A stretch of 39,504 nt of DNA from Bradyrhizobium campsiandrae (GTDB taxonomy: Bacteria > Pseudomonadota > Alphaproteobacteria > Rhizobiales > Xanthobacteraceae), in contig NZ_JAANIH010000077.1 of the NCBI RefSeq assembly GCF_014529705.1, forward strand, positions 1 through 39,504, given 5' to 3'. Below, in pieces: positions 1 to 7,944 of the stretch. A program made the position numbers and the translations under genes. Under the pieces are notes generated by a model. That model was given only the letters and a program-made list of their open reading frames with translations, did no database searches and had not been told where the DNA came from. Within the stretch, counting starts at the first letter, position 1, and each line of letters begins with the position of its first letter.

Positions 1-1
1 T

Positions 2-1078
2 ATCGCGCAGATCGCCGTCGTTCACGGCCCTTCGACCGCGGGCGGCGCTTACATTCCGGCGCTGTGCGACGAGGTGGTGATCGTACGCGACCAGGGCGCG
101 ATGTTTCTCGGCAGCCCGCAACTGGTATTTGCCGCGACCGGCGAGACCATCGAGATCGAACCGCTCGGCGGCGCGGAGATGCACAGCCGGATCAGCGGCG
201 TCACCGACCATATCGCCGAGAATGACAGCCACGCGCTGGCGATCGTGCGTAATATCGTCGCCAACCTGGGAGAGCCGCCGCGATTGCGCTGGACGGTCGA
301 GCAGGGCGAACCGCCTTGCCATGCGGTCGAGGAAATCTATGGAATCGTCAGCGCTAACCGGCGCATCCCAACGGACAACCGGGAGATCCTGGCGCGCCTC
401 ATCGACGGCAGCCGCTTTCAAGAGTTCAAGCATCTTCACGGCGAAACCATGCTATGCGGATTTGCCCGCATCCACGGTTTCGAGATCGGCATCCTGGCCA
501 ATAACGGCGTGCTGTTTTCGGAAAGCGCGGTCAAGGGGGCGCACTTCATCGAACTTTGCTGCAAGCGCGACATTCCGTTGCTGTTCCTGGTCGATGTCTC
601 CGGCTTTATGGTCGGGTCCGCAGTCGAGCGTCAGGGCATTGCCAAGCATGGCGCCAAGTTCATGACCGCGATGGCCTGCGCCGATGTGCCGAAATACACT
701 ATCATTACCGGCGGCTCTTATGCCGCGGCTTATTTCGCAATGCTAGGCCGCGCGTTCAAACCAAACGCTACCCTGATGTGGCCAAGCGCCCACGCCGCCT
801 TGATGGGACCGGAGCAGGCGGCGACAACGCTAACGATGGTGCGCGACAATATCCATCAGCGCGAAGGCAGCTCTTGGACCGACGAAGAACGTGAAGAGTT
901 CAAGCGGCCGATCCTGAGGGACTTCGAGGCGTTCGCCGATCCCTATAACTACGCCCGCCATTTGTGGTGCGACATGGTGATCGAGCCTGCGGAGACCCGC
1001 GAGGTGATGGCGCTGCTGCTCGACCTCGCCGGCCGGACGCCTGCCAAGCCGACGAGATTCGGGGTGTTCCGGATGTAG
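2..1078 (+). CDS. Acyl-CoA carboxylase, carboxyltransferase (beta) subunit, 5' truncated by window edge
   Basis: The open frame runs in from the left edge (first full codon at base 2), so the N-terminal part is missing; 358 codons are visible. It belongs to the biotin-dependent acyl-CoA carboxylase carboxyltransferase family (methylcrotonyl-, geranyl- or propionyl-CoA carboxylase beta type), which moves carboxyl from biotin to an acyl-CoA. Visible signatures are the STAGGAYIPALCDE stretch at the start, the second crotonase-like half with GFMVGSAVE, ITGGSYAAAYFAMLGRAF and MWPSAHAALMGPEQAA, and the typical C-terminus PTRFGVFRM. The substrate cannot be told from this fragment. The biotin-carrying alpha subunit is not in the window. 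The gene converges on the DUF35 gene with only 16 bases between stop codons, and no terminator is evident there. Confidence 0.93.
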   Translation: MAQIAVVHGPSTAGGAYIPALCDEVVIVRDQGAMFLGSPQLVFAATGETIEIEPLGGAEMHSRISGVTDHIAENDSHALAIVRNIVANLGEPPRLRWTVEQGEPPCHAVEEIYGIVSANRRIPTDNREILARLIDGSRFQEFKHLHGETMLCGFARIHGFEIGILANNGVLFSESAVKGAHFIELCCKRDIPLLFLVDVSGFMVGSAVERQGIAKHGAKFMTAMACADVPKYTIITGGSYAAAYFAMLGRAFKPNATLMWPSAHAALMGPEQAATTLTMVRDNIHQREGSSWTDEEREEFKRPILRDFEAFADPYNYARHLWCDMVIEPAETREVMALLLDLAGRTPAKPTRFGVFRM

Positions 1079-1094
1079 CTGCTCGCCTGTCAGG

Positions 1095-1493
1095 CTAAGC
1101 CCGCCGGAAGCGCGGCAGCGTCACTTCCTCGCTGATTTTTTCGCAGACGAGCATGACGTCCATGTCGAACGTGACCTCTTCGGGCTTGCCGCCGGTATAG
1201 GTGCTGATCATCCGCGGGCCTTCCTCCAGATCGATCAGCAAAACAGCGTAGGGCAGATCGGTTTTGAAAGCGGGTCCCGGTGCGCGCTGTACCACGCTGA
1301 AGGAATGTACCTTGCCGCGCCCGCTTGCCGGTCGATGGGCAAGATTTTCGCCGCCGCACTGCCGGCACATCGCCTGCTGGTAGTATTGCACGTGGCCGCA
1401 GTCGGCGCAGTGCTGCAGCAGCAGCACGCCGTCGTGCAGGCCGCGCCAGAGGGCGGCGGAATCCGCGTCGGGCGTCGGCACCGGCTTCTTCAT
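1095..1493 (-). CDS. DUF35 Zn-ribbon/OB-fold protein, partner of the thiolase-like protein
   Basis: A 132-residue protein with the two-part DUF35 layout: an N-terminal rubredoxin-like zinc ribbon (Cys29, Cys32, Cys43, Cys46 as two CxxC pairs) followed by an OB-fold with SFSVVQRAPGPAF and a PYAVLLIDLEEGPRM strand. DUF35 proteins act as small partners of thiolase-fold enzymes and help bind acyl-CoA. In actinobacterial steroid side-chain degradation, the DUF35 domain of ChsH2 works with the thiolase-like Ltp2 as a retro-aldolase (family knowledge). The gene follows directly after the thiolase-like gene on the same strand. I chose ATG at 1493. A GTG at 1514 overlaps the stop of the upstream gene (GTGA) and is a credible alternative giving a translationally coupled start. 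Confidence 0.88.
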   Translation of the reverse strand: MKKPVPTPDADSAALWRGLHDGVLLLQHCADCGHVQYYQQAMCRQCGGENLAHRPASGRGKVHSFSVVQRAPGPAFKTDLPYAVLLIDLEEGPRMISTYTGGKPEEVTFDMDVMLVCEKISEEVTLPRFRRA

Positions 1494-1510
1494 GGCGTCT
1501 TCGGACGAGA

Positions 1511-2701
1511 TCACAGCGTGTTCTCCGTGCCCAGAATGGTGGTGGCATTGGTTGCGAAACCCGCGCCGAGGCTGTGCACCAGCCCGAGTTCCGCGCCCGG
1601 CACCTGGCGTTCGCCGCATTGGCCGCGCAACTGTGCGATGACCTCATGAAAATGGAACAGCGATCCCGGCATTCCCGAATGGGCGAACGACAACAATCCG
1701 CCATGGGTGTTCGATGGAATCTGGCCGCCATAGGTCATATGGCCGTCCGCGACGAAACGGCCGCCTTCGCCCTTCGGGCAAAAACCGAGATCTTCCAGCA
1801 TCATGATGACGGTGCCGGTGAAGCAGTCATAGACGCCGGCGACGTCCATGTCCCTGGGGCCATAGCCGGCCATTTCGTAAGCTTTTCGGCTCGACGCGAC
1901 CGCGCCGGTTTCGGTCAGCGAGGGCATCAGGAAAATATGTTCGTGGGTGTAGCATTCGCCGCCGCCCAGAATGTAGATCGGTTTCTCGATGCCCAACTCG
2001 CTGGCGTGTTCGGCCGAGGTCAGAACGAACGCCGCGCCGCCATCCGATATCAGCGAGCAATCGAGCTTGTGGTAGGGCGTCGTCACCATGCCAGAATTGA
2101 GCACATCGTCCACCGTGATCGGGCTGGTCTGCTGCGCACCGGGCGTGCGCATAGCATGACGCCGCTGGACCACGGCGACTTCCGCCAACTGTTCCGGTGT
2201 GGTGCCGAAATCCTTCATATGCCGGTGTGCGGTCATGGCAAAGGTGTTCGCGACAGGAATGCCGAACGGCATCTCGTATTGCTGATCACGGCTTTCCGTC
2301 ATCGAGCGCAGCGCCAGATCCGGCGTCAGGCCGGTCAGCAGGCTGTCGCCGCCGACCACGAGTACGACCTCGGCGAGGCCGCCATGAATGGCAGCGGCGC
2401 CAATATTGAACATCGTCGCCGCCGTCGCGCCGGATACCTGAAGCGTGTTCGAAAAGGTCGGCTGAATACCTAAATACTCGCTGAACGCAACGCTGAAGCG
2501 ATGGAAGGGAGAAGCGAAGGCATGGCTCGACAGCACGCCGTCGATCTCGCTTTTCCCGATGCCGGCATCGGCCAGCGCCTTCTTCGCGGCGTCGGCGGCG
2601 AGCCATAACGGGCTCTTTCCCGGCACCTTACCAACCGGCGACATTCCGATACCGATTACCGCGACCTTGCCGCGTAGCGTTTGTTTACGAATGGAAAGCA
2701 T
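1511..2701 (-). CDS. Thiolase-fold protein of the SCP2/lipid-transfer (Ltp) group, probably not a classical thiolase
   Basis: A 396-residue thiolase-superfamily protein. The N-terminal half begins with KVAVIGIGMSPVGK and has the VVGGDSLLTG core strand. The C-terminal half carries VYDCFTG (Tyr291) and the NTHGGLLSFAHSGMPG loop (332-346). The loop where classical thiolases carry the nucleophilic cysteine (CxSG) reads LQVSGATAA (87-95), with no Cys. This fits the SCP-x/Ltp-like group rather than a beta-ketothiolase. With the DUF35 gene directly downstream, the arrangement resembles Ltp2-DUF35 aldolases; whether it cleaves a beta-hydroxyacyl-CoA by retro-aldol reaction is inference. It lies third in the minus-strand operon ligase, nitroreductase, thiolase-like, DUF35, with 30 bases to the nitroreductase. 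Confidence 0.88.
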   Translation of the reverse strand: MLSIRKQTLRGKVAVIGIGMSPVGKVPGKSPLWLAADAAKKALADAGIGKSEIDGVLSSHAFASPFHRFSVAFSEYLGIQPTFSNTLQVSGATAATMFNIGAAAIHGGLAEVVLVVGGDSLLTGLTPDLALRSMTESRDQQYEMPFGIPVANTFAMTAHRHMKDFGTTPEQLAEVAVVQRRHAMRTPGAQQTSPITVDDVLNSGMVTTPYHKLDCSLISDGGAAFVLTSAEHASELGIEKPIYILGGGECYTHEHIFLMPSLTETGAVASSRKAYEMAGYGPRDMDVAGVYDCFTGTVIMMLEDLGFCPKGEGGRFVADGHMTYGGQIPSNTHGGLLSFAHSGMPGSLFHFHEVIAQLRGQCGERQVPGAELGLVHSLGAGFATNATTILGTENTL

Positions 2702-2731
2702 TTGGTCTCCGCCCGGCGTGATGCGTGAAGG

Positions 2732-3451
2732 TCAGTTTCCGGCCGTCGTGCGTGCCGAGGCGACGCCCGTGCTGCCGCCGGAAAATCCCAAGAACTTGGC
2801 GTAGGTATCGACTGGCACCCGCCTGGTGACGAGCTTGTTTTCGGGCGCAGTCGTGTCCTCGTAACCCAGCGCCACGCCACAAATCAGGATTTCGGTGTCG
2901 TCAAACGAAAGATGCTTGCGGATGATGTCGTGGTACCAGGTGAACGCGGCCTGGCCGCAGGTGTGCAGGCCATGACCGCGCGCGGCGAGCAGGATGTTCT
3001 GCAAGAACATACCCATGTCGATATAGCTGCCGGTGTTCAAGCGGCGGTCCATCGTCACGAAAAGTCCGACCGGGGCGTCGAAAAAAAGATAGTTGCGGTT
3101 CATCTGCGATGTGCGTGCGGCAACGTCGTCGCGAGCAATGCCAAGCTTTGCGTAAAGGTCGTAGCCGAGCTCGCGCCGACGCCCGATATAGGGCTCGTGC
3201 CATTCGGTCGGATAATACTCATATTCCGGCCGATGCTTGTCCGGTTCAGTTTCGGCAGCTTTCAGGATGTCCGCGCAGAGCCGATCCTTCACCTCGCCCG
3301 CGATCGCGTAGACCTTCCACGGCTGGATGTTGTGGCCACTTGGCGCACGCGCCGAGACCTCGATGATTTTTCGCACGACCGGTTCTGGAACCGGCTTGGG
3401 AAGAAATCGCCTGACCGAGCGCCGCGTCAAAATGGCTTCTTCGACATTCAT
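2732..3451 (-). CDS. Nitroreductase-family flavin oxidoreductase
   Basis: A 239-residue protein of the nitroreductase fold, expected to bind FMN and use NAD(P)H. Family features are the N-terminal EAILTRRSVRRF, the ARAPSGHNIQPWKVY FMN-binding segment at about 34-48, and the C-terminal CGVALGYED motif. Homologues reduce nitro groups, quinones, enones or activated C=C bonds, and some dehalogenate. The true substrate is unknown. It lies between an acyl-CoA ligase and a thiolase-like gene in one apparent operon, so a redox step on a pathway intermediate is more likely than a housekeeping role. It starts at ATG 3451; 87 bases separate it from the ligase stop, with no obvious separate promoter or operator. 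Confidence 0.88.
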   Translation of the reverse strand: MNVEEAILTRRSVRRFLPKPVPEPVVRKIIEVSARAPSGHNIQPWKVYAIAGEVKDRLCADILKAAETEPDKHRPEYEYYPTEWHEPYIGRRRELGYDLYAKLGIARDDVAARTSQMNRNYLFFDAPVGLFVTMDRRLNTGSYIDMGMFLQNILLAARGHGLHTCGQAAFTWYHDIIRKHLSFDDTEILICGVALGYEDTTAPENKLVTRRVPVDTYAKFLGFSGGSTGVASARTTAGN

Positions 3452-3538
3452 GTTTCCGTCTCCGATTGCGGTGCCTTGCCGCGAGCAGTTTTCGTTCGAC
3501 GAAAATTGCGACGCGAAGAGCTAATGGGCGTGTCCGTA

Positions 3539-5098
3539 TTAGCTGTTTACCCGTTGCCTTTCGCCCGCCAGCCTGGCTTCGAGCTCGTGGCGCTGAACCT
3601 TGCCGCTGGTGGACCGCGGAAATTCCGAAAAATCGATGAACCGGAACTGCCGGGGACATTTGTATCCGGCAAGATCGCGCCGGCACAGAGCAAACAGGTC
3701 CGCCTCGGTGACCGTGGTGTCGCGGCGCGACACGAATGCCACGGGAACTTCACCCCATTTCACATCGGGGACACGCACAACCGCGGCCTCGGTGATCCCT
3801 GCATCACTCATCAAAACGCGCTCGATCTCGGCTGGATAAACGTTTTCGCCGCCAGTCTTGATCATGTACTTGGCGCGATCGACGAAATCGAGCGAGCCGT
3901 CATCATTGCGCCGAAACACGTCGCCCATGTGAAACCACCCGCCGCGAAAATCGCGCACGTTGGTATCATCAGCTTTCCAATAGCCGGAGAATAAAGTTGG
4001 GCTGCGAATAGCCAACTCTCCCGGTGCGCCAATCGGAACCTCCTTGTCGGCAGAATCGACAAGCTTGATGTCGCAGAAGGCGCTTTGTTGCTTCGCCAGG
4101 CTGGCAGGTATTTCGCCTACCGGGATCAACGATCTGGTTGCCGGCGGCAAGCCGGTCTCGGTCGAACCAAAACTGTTGACGTAGGGAGCTCGCAGCAGGT
4201 CAGTGACCTCGGCGATGACATGCGGAGGGACCAGGTCGGCCATCGCGCCGCAAAGGCCAACGCCTTTTACGGTCGTTTTTTGCTCCTTGAAGCCGGCGAT
4301 GAATGCTTCAATCATGCCCGGAATCAAGACAAACCAGCCGATCCGATGGCGCTCCAAAGCAGACAATAACGGCTCGATCTGGAAGCCATCGACCACGACG
4401 ACCGTTCCGCCGCGCAACAGTGTCGCGAGACTGTGGTCCGTGGATGCCATGTGAAACAGCGGCGCCCAGGCCACAAAGGTATCGTGATGCGAAATGTTCA
4501 GCTCGGAACTGAACACCAGCGCCCGCATGATCATCGCCCGATGCGAAATGACGGCCCCTTTGGGTTGGCCGGTGGTCCCACTGGTGTAAAGGATAACCAG
4601 GCCGTCTTCGGATTCCGCCGCAATGGGCAGCGCATGACCGTTTTGTTCTTGCAATATATGCTCGTATTGCGGGCCGATCTTGATGATCTTGCGGTCCCCT
4701 ATGGGAGAAAGTTCGAGATTTCCGGCCAGTTCTTCTTCAACAATCAAGAGCTTCGGTGAGACCAGATCGATACAATAGGCGAGTTCCCGCTGCGACAATC
4801 GCCAGTTCAGGCAAGCGGTGATGACCCCGAGATTGGCGGCCGCCAGCTCCACTTCGAGATACTCCGGTCTGTTACGCGAGAGCAATGCTACGCGGTCGCC
4901 TCGTCGAAGATCTTGGCTCGCCAGCATCGAGGTCGTGCGATGTACACGGTCAAGGAGCTGCCCATAGCTGATATGTCTGCCCTGATACTCGATCGCGACC
5001 GAAGATTTGTGGATCAGCGCTCTCGCGCGAAACAGCTCGCCAATCGTGGGACTGGCGCCCGCCCTCGTTGTCAGAGCTTTTTCGTGCCCGTCTGTCAC
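3539..5098 (-). CDS. AMP-forming acyl-CoA ligase (fatty-acid/aromatic acid CoA ligase type), first of three
   Basis: A 519-residue member of the ANL superfamily, which activates a carboxylic acid with ATP to acyl-AMP and then to acyl-CoA. Visible motifs are the P-loop LYTSGTTGQPKG, the A5 motif NSFGSTETG, GWFHMGD, the hinge region DRAKYMIKTGGENVYPAEIE, and the C-terminal catalytic lysine in STSGKVQRHEL. The frame extends upstream to an ATG at 5215. I chose GTG at 5098 because GGAGG lies 7 bases in front of it and family similarity begins nearby; the longer reading would also cover the operator at 5189-5206. It is the first gene of the minus-strand operon that continues through nitroreductase, thiolase-like and DUF35. 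The substrate is unknown. Confidence 0.92.
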   Translation of the reverse strand: MTDGHEKALTTRAGASPTIGELFRARALIHKSSVAIEYQGRHISYGQLLDRVHRTTSMLASQDLRRGDRVALLSRNRPEYLEVELAAANLGVITACLNWRLSQRELAYCIDLVSPKLLIVEEELAGNLELSPIGDRKIIKIGPQYEHILQEQNGHALPIAAESEDGLVILYTSGTTGQPKGAVISHRAMIMRALVFSSELNISHHDTFVAWAPLFHMASTDHSLATLLRGGTVVVVDGFQIEPLLSALERHRIGWFVLIPGMIEAFIAGFKEQKTTVKGVGLCGAMADLVPPHVIAEVTDLLRAPYVNSFGSTETGLPPATRSLIPVGEIPASLAKQQSAFCDIKLVDSADKEVPIGAPGELAIRSPTLFSGYWKADDTNVRDFRGGWFHMGDVFRRNDDGSLDFVDRAKYMIKTGGENVYPAEIERVLMSDAGITEAAVVRVPDVKWGEVPVAFVSRRDTTVTEADLFALCRRDLAGYKCPRQFRFIDFSEFPRSTSGKVQRHELEARLAGERQRVNS

Positions 5099-5188
5099 GG
5101 CAAATCCTCCGAATCTTGCTCTCGCCGCCCCCGACGACGGCCTCAATTGAAAAGTATAAGCTTGCAGCCTTTCCCGATCGGTTTTAAA

Positions 5189-5206
5189 TTCTAACATCTG
5201 TTCGAA
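5189..5206. promoter_or_regulatory. Operator copy 1 (TTCTAACATCTGTTCGAA)
   Basis: An 18-bp near-perfect inverted repeat, TTCTAACA-TC-TGTTCGAA (seven of eight arm positions pair). It lies between the divergent acyl-CoA ligase (start 5098) and enoyl-CoA hydratase (start 5336) genes. The same sequence recurs in three other divergent promoter regions of this window. The size and symmetry suit a TetR-family repressor; the regulator gene at 18399-19040 is the best local candidate (inference). Confidence 0.8.
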
Positions 5207-5335
5207 TGAATTCATAGCAGGTTCGTGGCGAGGACGTATCGGAAGGCAGGAGAAATCTGCCGACTGCGATATGCATCGTCATCCCCTGTAAGATTTAACC
5301 CGACCAAGCAAATCAAGTGTCCAGAAGGGAAGCCG

Positions 5336-6145
5336 ATGTCCAATCGTTATGCTGCTTATACCAAATTGAAGCTCGACTATCCGTCCAAGCGGGTTCTCCG
5401 GCTCACATTCGACCGGCCCGAGACCTACAATTCGGTCGACGCCGAGACCCACACTCAGCTCACCAATATCTGGCGTGACATCAACGACGATCCAGATATC
5501 AACGCGGTCATCGTGACCGGAGCTGGCAAAGCCTTTTCGGCGGGGGGCGATTTCGAGCTGATCAAGAGTATTCTAGACAACCCGGTCGCACGGATGTCGA
5601 CCTGGAAGGAGGCCAAGGATCTCGTTTATAACGTTATCAATTGCAACAAGCCGATCATCTCGGCGATCAACGGCGTCGCCGTCGGTGCAGGTCTCGTCGT
5701 CGGAATCCTGGCCGATATCTCGATTTGTGGAAAGTCCGCGCGCATCGTCGATGGTCATACGCGGCTTGGCGTCGCGGCGGGCGATGTCGCTTGCATCATC
5801 TGGCCGTTATTGTGCGGCCTTGCAAAAGCAAAATATTACCTGCTGACCTGCAAGCCGCTGTCCGGCGAAGAAGCTGAGCGGATCGGTCTGGTGTCGCTAT
5901 GCGTCGAAGACGCGGACTTGCAGAGGATAGCGATCGAGACGGCCGAGGAGCTTTCTAGCGGCGCGCAAAGCGCGATCCGTTGGACCAAGTACGCTCTTAA
6001 CAACTGGCTGCGCGTCAATGGTCCGCTGTTCGATACCTCGACCGCGCTTGAGATTTTGGGTTTCACCGGCGCCGAGGCGCGCGAGGGATTGGCGTCGCAT
6101 CTCGAAAAACGCAAGCCGGTGTTTCCGCAGGATTGCCCGCTCTGA
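5336..6145 (+). CDS. Enoyl-CoA hydratase/isomerase family protein
   Basis: A 269-residue crotonase-fold protein. The oxyanion-hole segments are FSAGGDFELIK and INGVAVGAGLVVGI, which bind the thioester carbonyl of an acyl-CoA. Where classical enoyl-CoA hydratases have the catalytic Glu (PEVKLG-like), this protein reads DGHTRLGVAAGD, so the acid/base residues differ and hydration of a plain enoyl-CoA should not be assumed. Isomerisation, ring-hydrolysis or hydratase activity on an unusual substrate are all open. I chose ATG at 5336 over an in-frame start at 5225 because AAGGGA lies just upstream and the 37-residue extension has no family character. Operator copy 1 lies upstream. Convergent with the next ligase, with a hairpin between them. 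Confidence 0.9.
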   Translation: MSNRYAAYTKLKLDYPSKRVLRLTFDRPETYNSVDAETHTQLTNIWRDINDDPDINAVIVTGAGKAFSAGGDFELIKSILDNPVARMSTWKEAKDLVYNVINCNKPIISAINGVAVGAGLVVGILADISICGKSARIVDGHTRLGVAAGDVACIIWPLLCGLAKAKYYLLTCKPLSGEEAERIGLVSLCVEDADLQRIAIETAEELSSGAQSAIRWTKYALNNWLRVNGPLFDTSTALEILGFTGAEAREGLASHLEKRKPVFPQDCPL

Positions 6146-6168
6146 TTTTCGCGCGCGGCGGTCATCTC

Positions 6169-6202
6169 AGAAGGGGGCCGGAATTTCACCCGGCCTTCTT
6201 CT
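6169..6202. terminator. Bidirectional hairpin terminator between convergent genes
   Basis: A 13-bp stem with an 8-base loop: 6169-6181 pairs with 6190-6202, core GGCCGG/CCGGCC extended outward by AGAAGGG against TTCTTCT with two G-T pairs. It lies between the stops of the enoyl-CoA hydratase gene (6145) and the ligase gene (6225). There is no long U run, so it may act as a weak terminator in either direction. Confidence 0.6.
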
Positions 6203-6224
6203 TGCGGCAGCCGTTAGCCGAGAA

Positions 6225-7844
6225 TTATTTCATCGAACTGACGATCTCGCGAAGCCTGAATTTCTGCACTTTGCCGCTCGGCGTTTTCGGCAAGGCTTCG
6301 AGCACCTCAATGCGCTCCGGCCAGTAGTTCTTGGCTACAGCGTTCTCCGCCATATACGCCATCACGTCAGCTAACGTCAGTAATGCTCCCTCGCGCAGCA
6401 CGACACAGGCACAGGCCCGCTCGCCCAAGCGTTCATCTGGCACTCCGACGATTGCGACTTCCCGGACGGCTGGATGGCGATACATCAGTTGTTCAATCTC
6501 GATCACCGGAACGTTCTCGCCGCCGCGGATGACGATGTCCTTGGTGCGCCCCGTGATACGAATGTAGCCGTCCTTGTCCTTGCGGGCGAGGTCGCCGGTC
6601 TCAAACCAGCCATCCTGATCGACGGCATAGAGATGCGGCCGCTTGAGGTAGCCCACAAAGGTGCCGGGGCCCCTCGCTTGTAGGCGCCCTTCTTCATCGT
6701 GAGGCAGGACTTTGCCCCCGCCATCGACGATCCTGACTTCCATACCCTGGCTTGGGCAACCGTCGGTCTCGAAGACCTTTTCCGGTGGATCGTCGAGCTT
6801 GGTGGTCGTCACCAGCCCGTTTTCCGTCATGCCCCATCCCGAGACGATGTGCGCACCAAGAGTCTGTGTGGCCTGGCGTACCAAAACACGAGGAATTGGG
6901 GCGCCTGCCGATACGAAAGTGCGCAATGAACGCAGCGCTTCAGGTCGCCGCTCCGCCTCCGCAGTCAAATCCGCCAGAAACGGCGTCGATGCCATGGTCA
7001 TCGTCACGCGCTCTGTCTCGATGATGTCGACCGCCTTGGCTGGATTCCAGATATCCTGAAGAACGACCCGTCCTCCCAGATAGAGGGGTAGAAGCAGGCC
7101 GACGAGAAAACCGGTCTGATGGGCCATCGGCGAGGCCATCAGCACGACATCGTTGGCTGTGAGACGGACGCGATCCTCAAAATATCGCACGCTGTTCAGC
7201 AACGTATTGCCTGTATGCATTACTCCCTTGGGCTCACCTGTTGTGCCCGACGTATAAAGCAATTGCACGACCTGATCGGCCGAGGCAGCAGTCGTAGGCT
7301 CAAGCGGTTTCTGCGGCGCATTCAACACTGTCTCGAAGTCTCGATTGTCGCCCGAACCGATAATGACGACGTGCTCAAGTGTGGGCACCTTGGCCTTGAG
7401 GCGGTCCGCCATTGCGGCGTGATCGAAATCGCGAAATCGCCGTGGAACGATCAGCACGCGCGTCTCGGCCAAGGTCAGCATGAATTCCATTTCGCGATCG
7501 CGGAAAATAGGCATGACGGGATTTGTAACCGCGCCGATCCGCAGCAGTGCGAGGTGAAGGGCCACGAATTGCCACCAGTTCGGCAACTGGTACGACACCA
7601 CTTCCCCAGGCCTGACGCCAAGCCGCAACAAATTAGCCGCTATTCGATCGGCAGTTTGCTGCAGTTCGCCGTATGTCAGCACCGTACGTCGGTTGGATGC
7701 AGTTTCGTAGCCAACAACCGCGACTCGCCCAGGATCATCCTTGGCGGTCTTCGAAAAAACCTCGAGCAGGGTTTGATCGCTCCAGAAACCAGCCGCCCGC
7801 ATCGCTTGTTTGCGTTGATCTGACAAGACCGGATCCATCGCCAT
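6225..7844 (-). CDS. AMP-forming acyl-CoA ligase, possibly cyclohexanecarboxylate-CoA ligase type
   Basis: A 539-residue ANL-superfamily ligase. Motifs are LLYTSGTTGEPKG, SGWGMTENG, GWFETGDLARKDKDGYI, IVIRGGENVPVIEIE, and the C-terminal lysine motif PKTPSGKVQKFRLRE. The N-terminus (DPVLSDQRKQAM... SYQLPNWWQFVALHLA) resembles ligases annotated for cyclohexanecarboxylate or short alicyclic and branched acids, but this substrate call is recall-based and weak. Start ATG 7844 is supported by AAGGAGG 8 bases upstream; an in-frame upstream ATG at 7979 would overlap the next gene and looks spurious. It follows the 655-residue ligase gene at 7945-9912 on the same strand with a 100-base gap, so the two are probably co-transcribed. 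Confidence 0.9.
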   Translation of the reverse strand: MAMDPVLSDQRKQAMRAAGFWSDQTLLEVFSKTAKDDPGRVAVVGYETASNRRTVLTYGELQQTADRIAANLLRLGVRPGEVVSYQLPNWWQFVALHLALLRIGAVTNPVMPIFRDREMEFMLTLAETRVLIVPRRFRDFDHAAMADRLKAKVPTLEHVVIIGSGDNRDFETVLNAPQKPLEPTTAASADQVVQLLYTSGTTGEPKGVMHTGNTLLNSVRYFEDRVRLTANDVVLMASPMAHQTGFLVGLLLPLYLGGRVVLQDIWNPAKAVDIIETERVTMTMASTPFLADLTAEAERRPEALRSLRTFVSAGAPIPRVLVRQATQTLGAHIVSGWGMTENGLVTTTKLDDPPEKVFETDGCPSQGMEVRIVDGGGKVLPHDEEGRLQARGPGTFVGYLKRPHLYAVDQDGWFETGDLARKDKDGYIRITGRTKDIVIRGGENVPVIEIEQLMYRHPAVREVAIVGVPDERLGERACACVVLREGALLTLADVMAYMAENAVAKNYWPERIEVLEALPKTPSGKVQKFRLREIVSSMK

Positions 7845-7944
7845 TGTACGCCCCTCCTTGTAAATTCTTTCGGGCATCGAGGCCGGGACGCAAGGAAAAG
7901 GTCCGCTTCCTTCTAGCCCGACAGGTCGCCATCTCCTCCGTGGT

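Noticed and set aside
2912..3994. A 360-codon plus-strand open frame
   Set aside because: It is antisense to the nitroreductase and ligase genes and shows no family signature.
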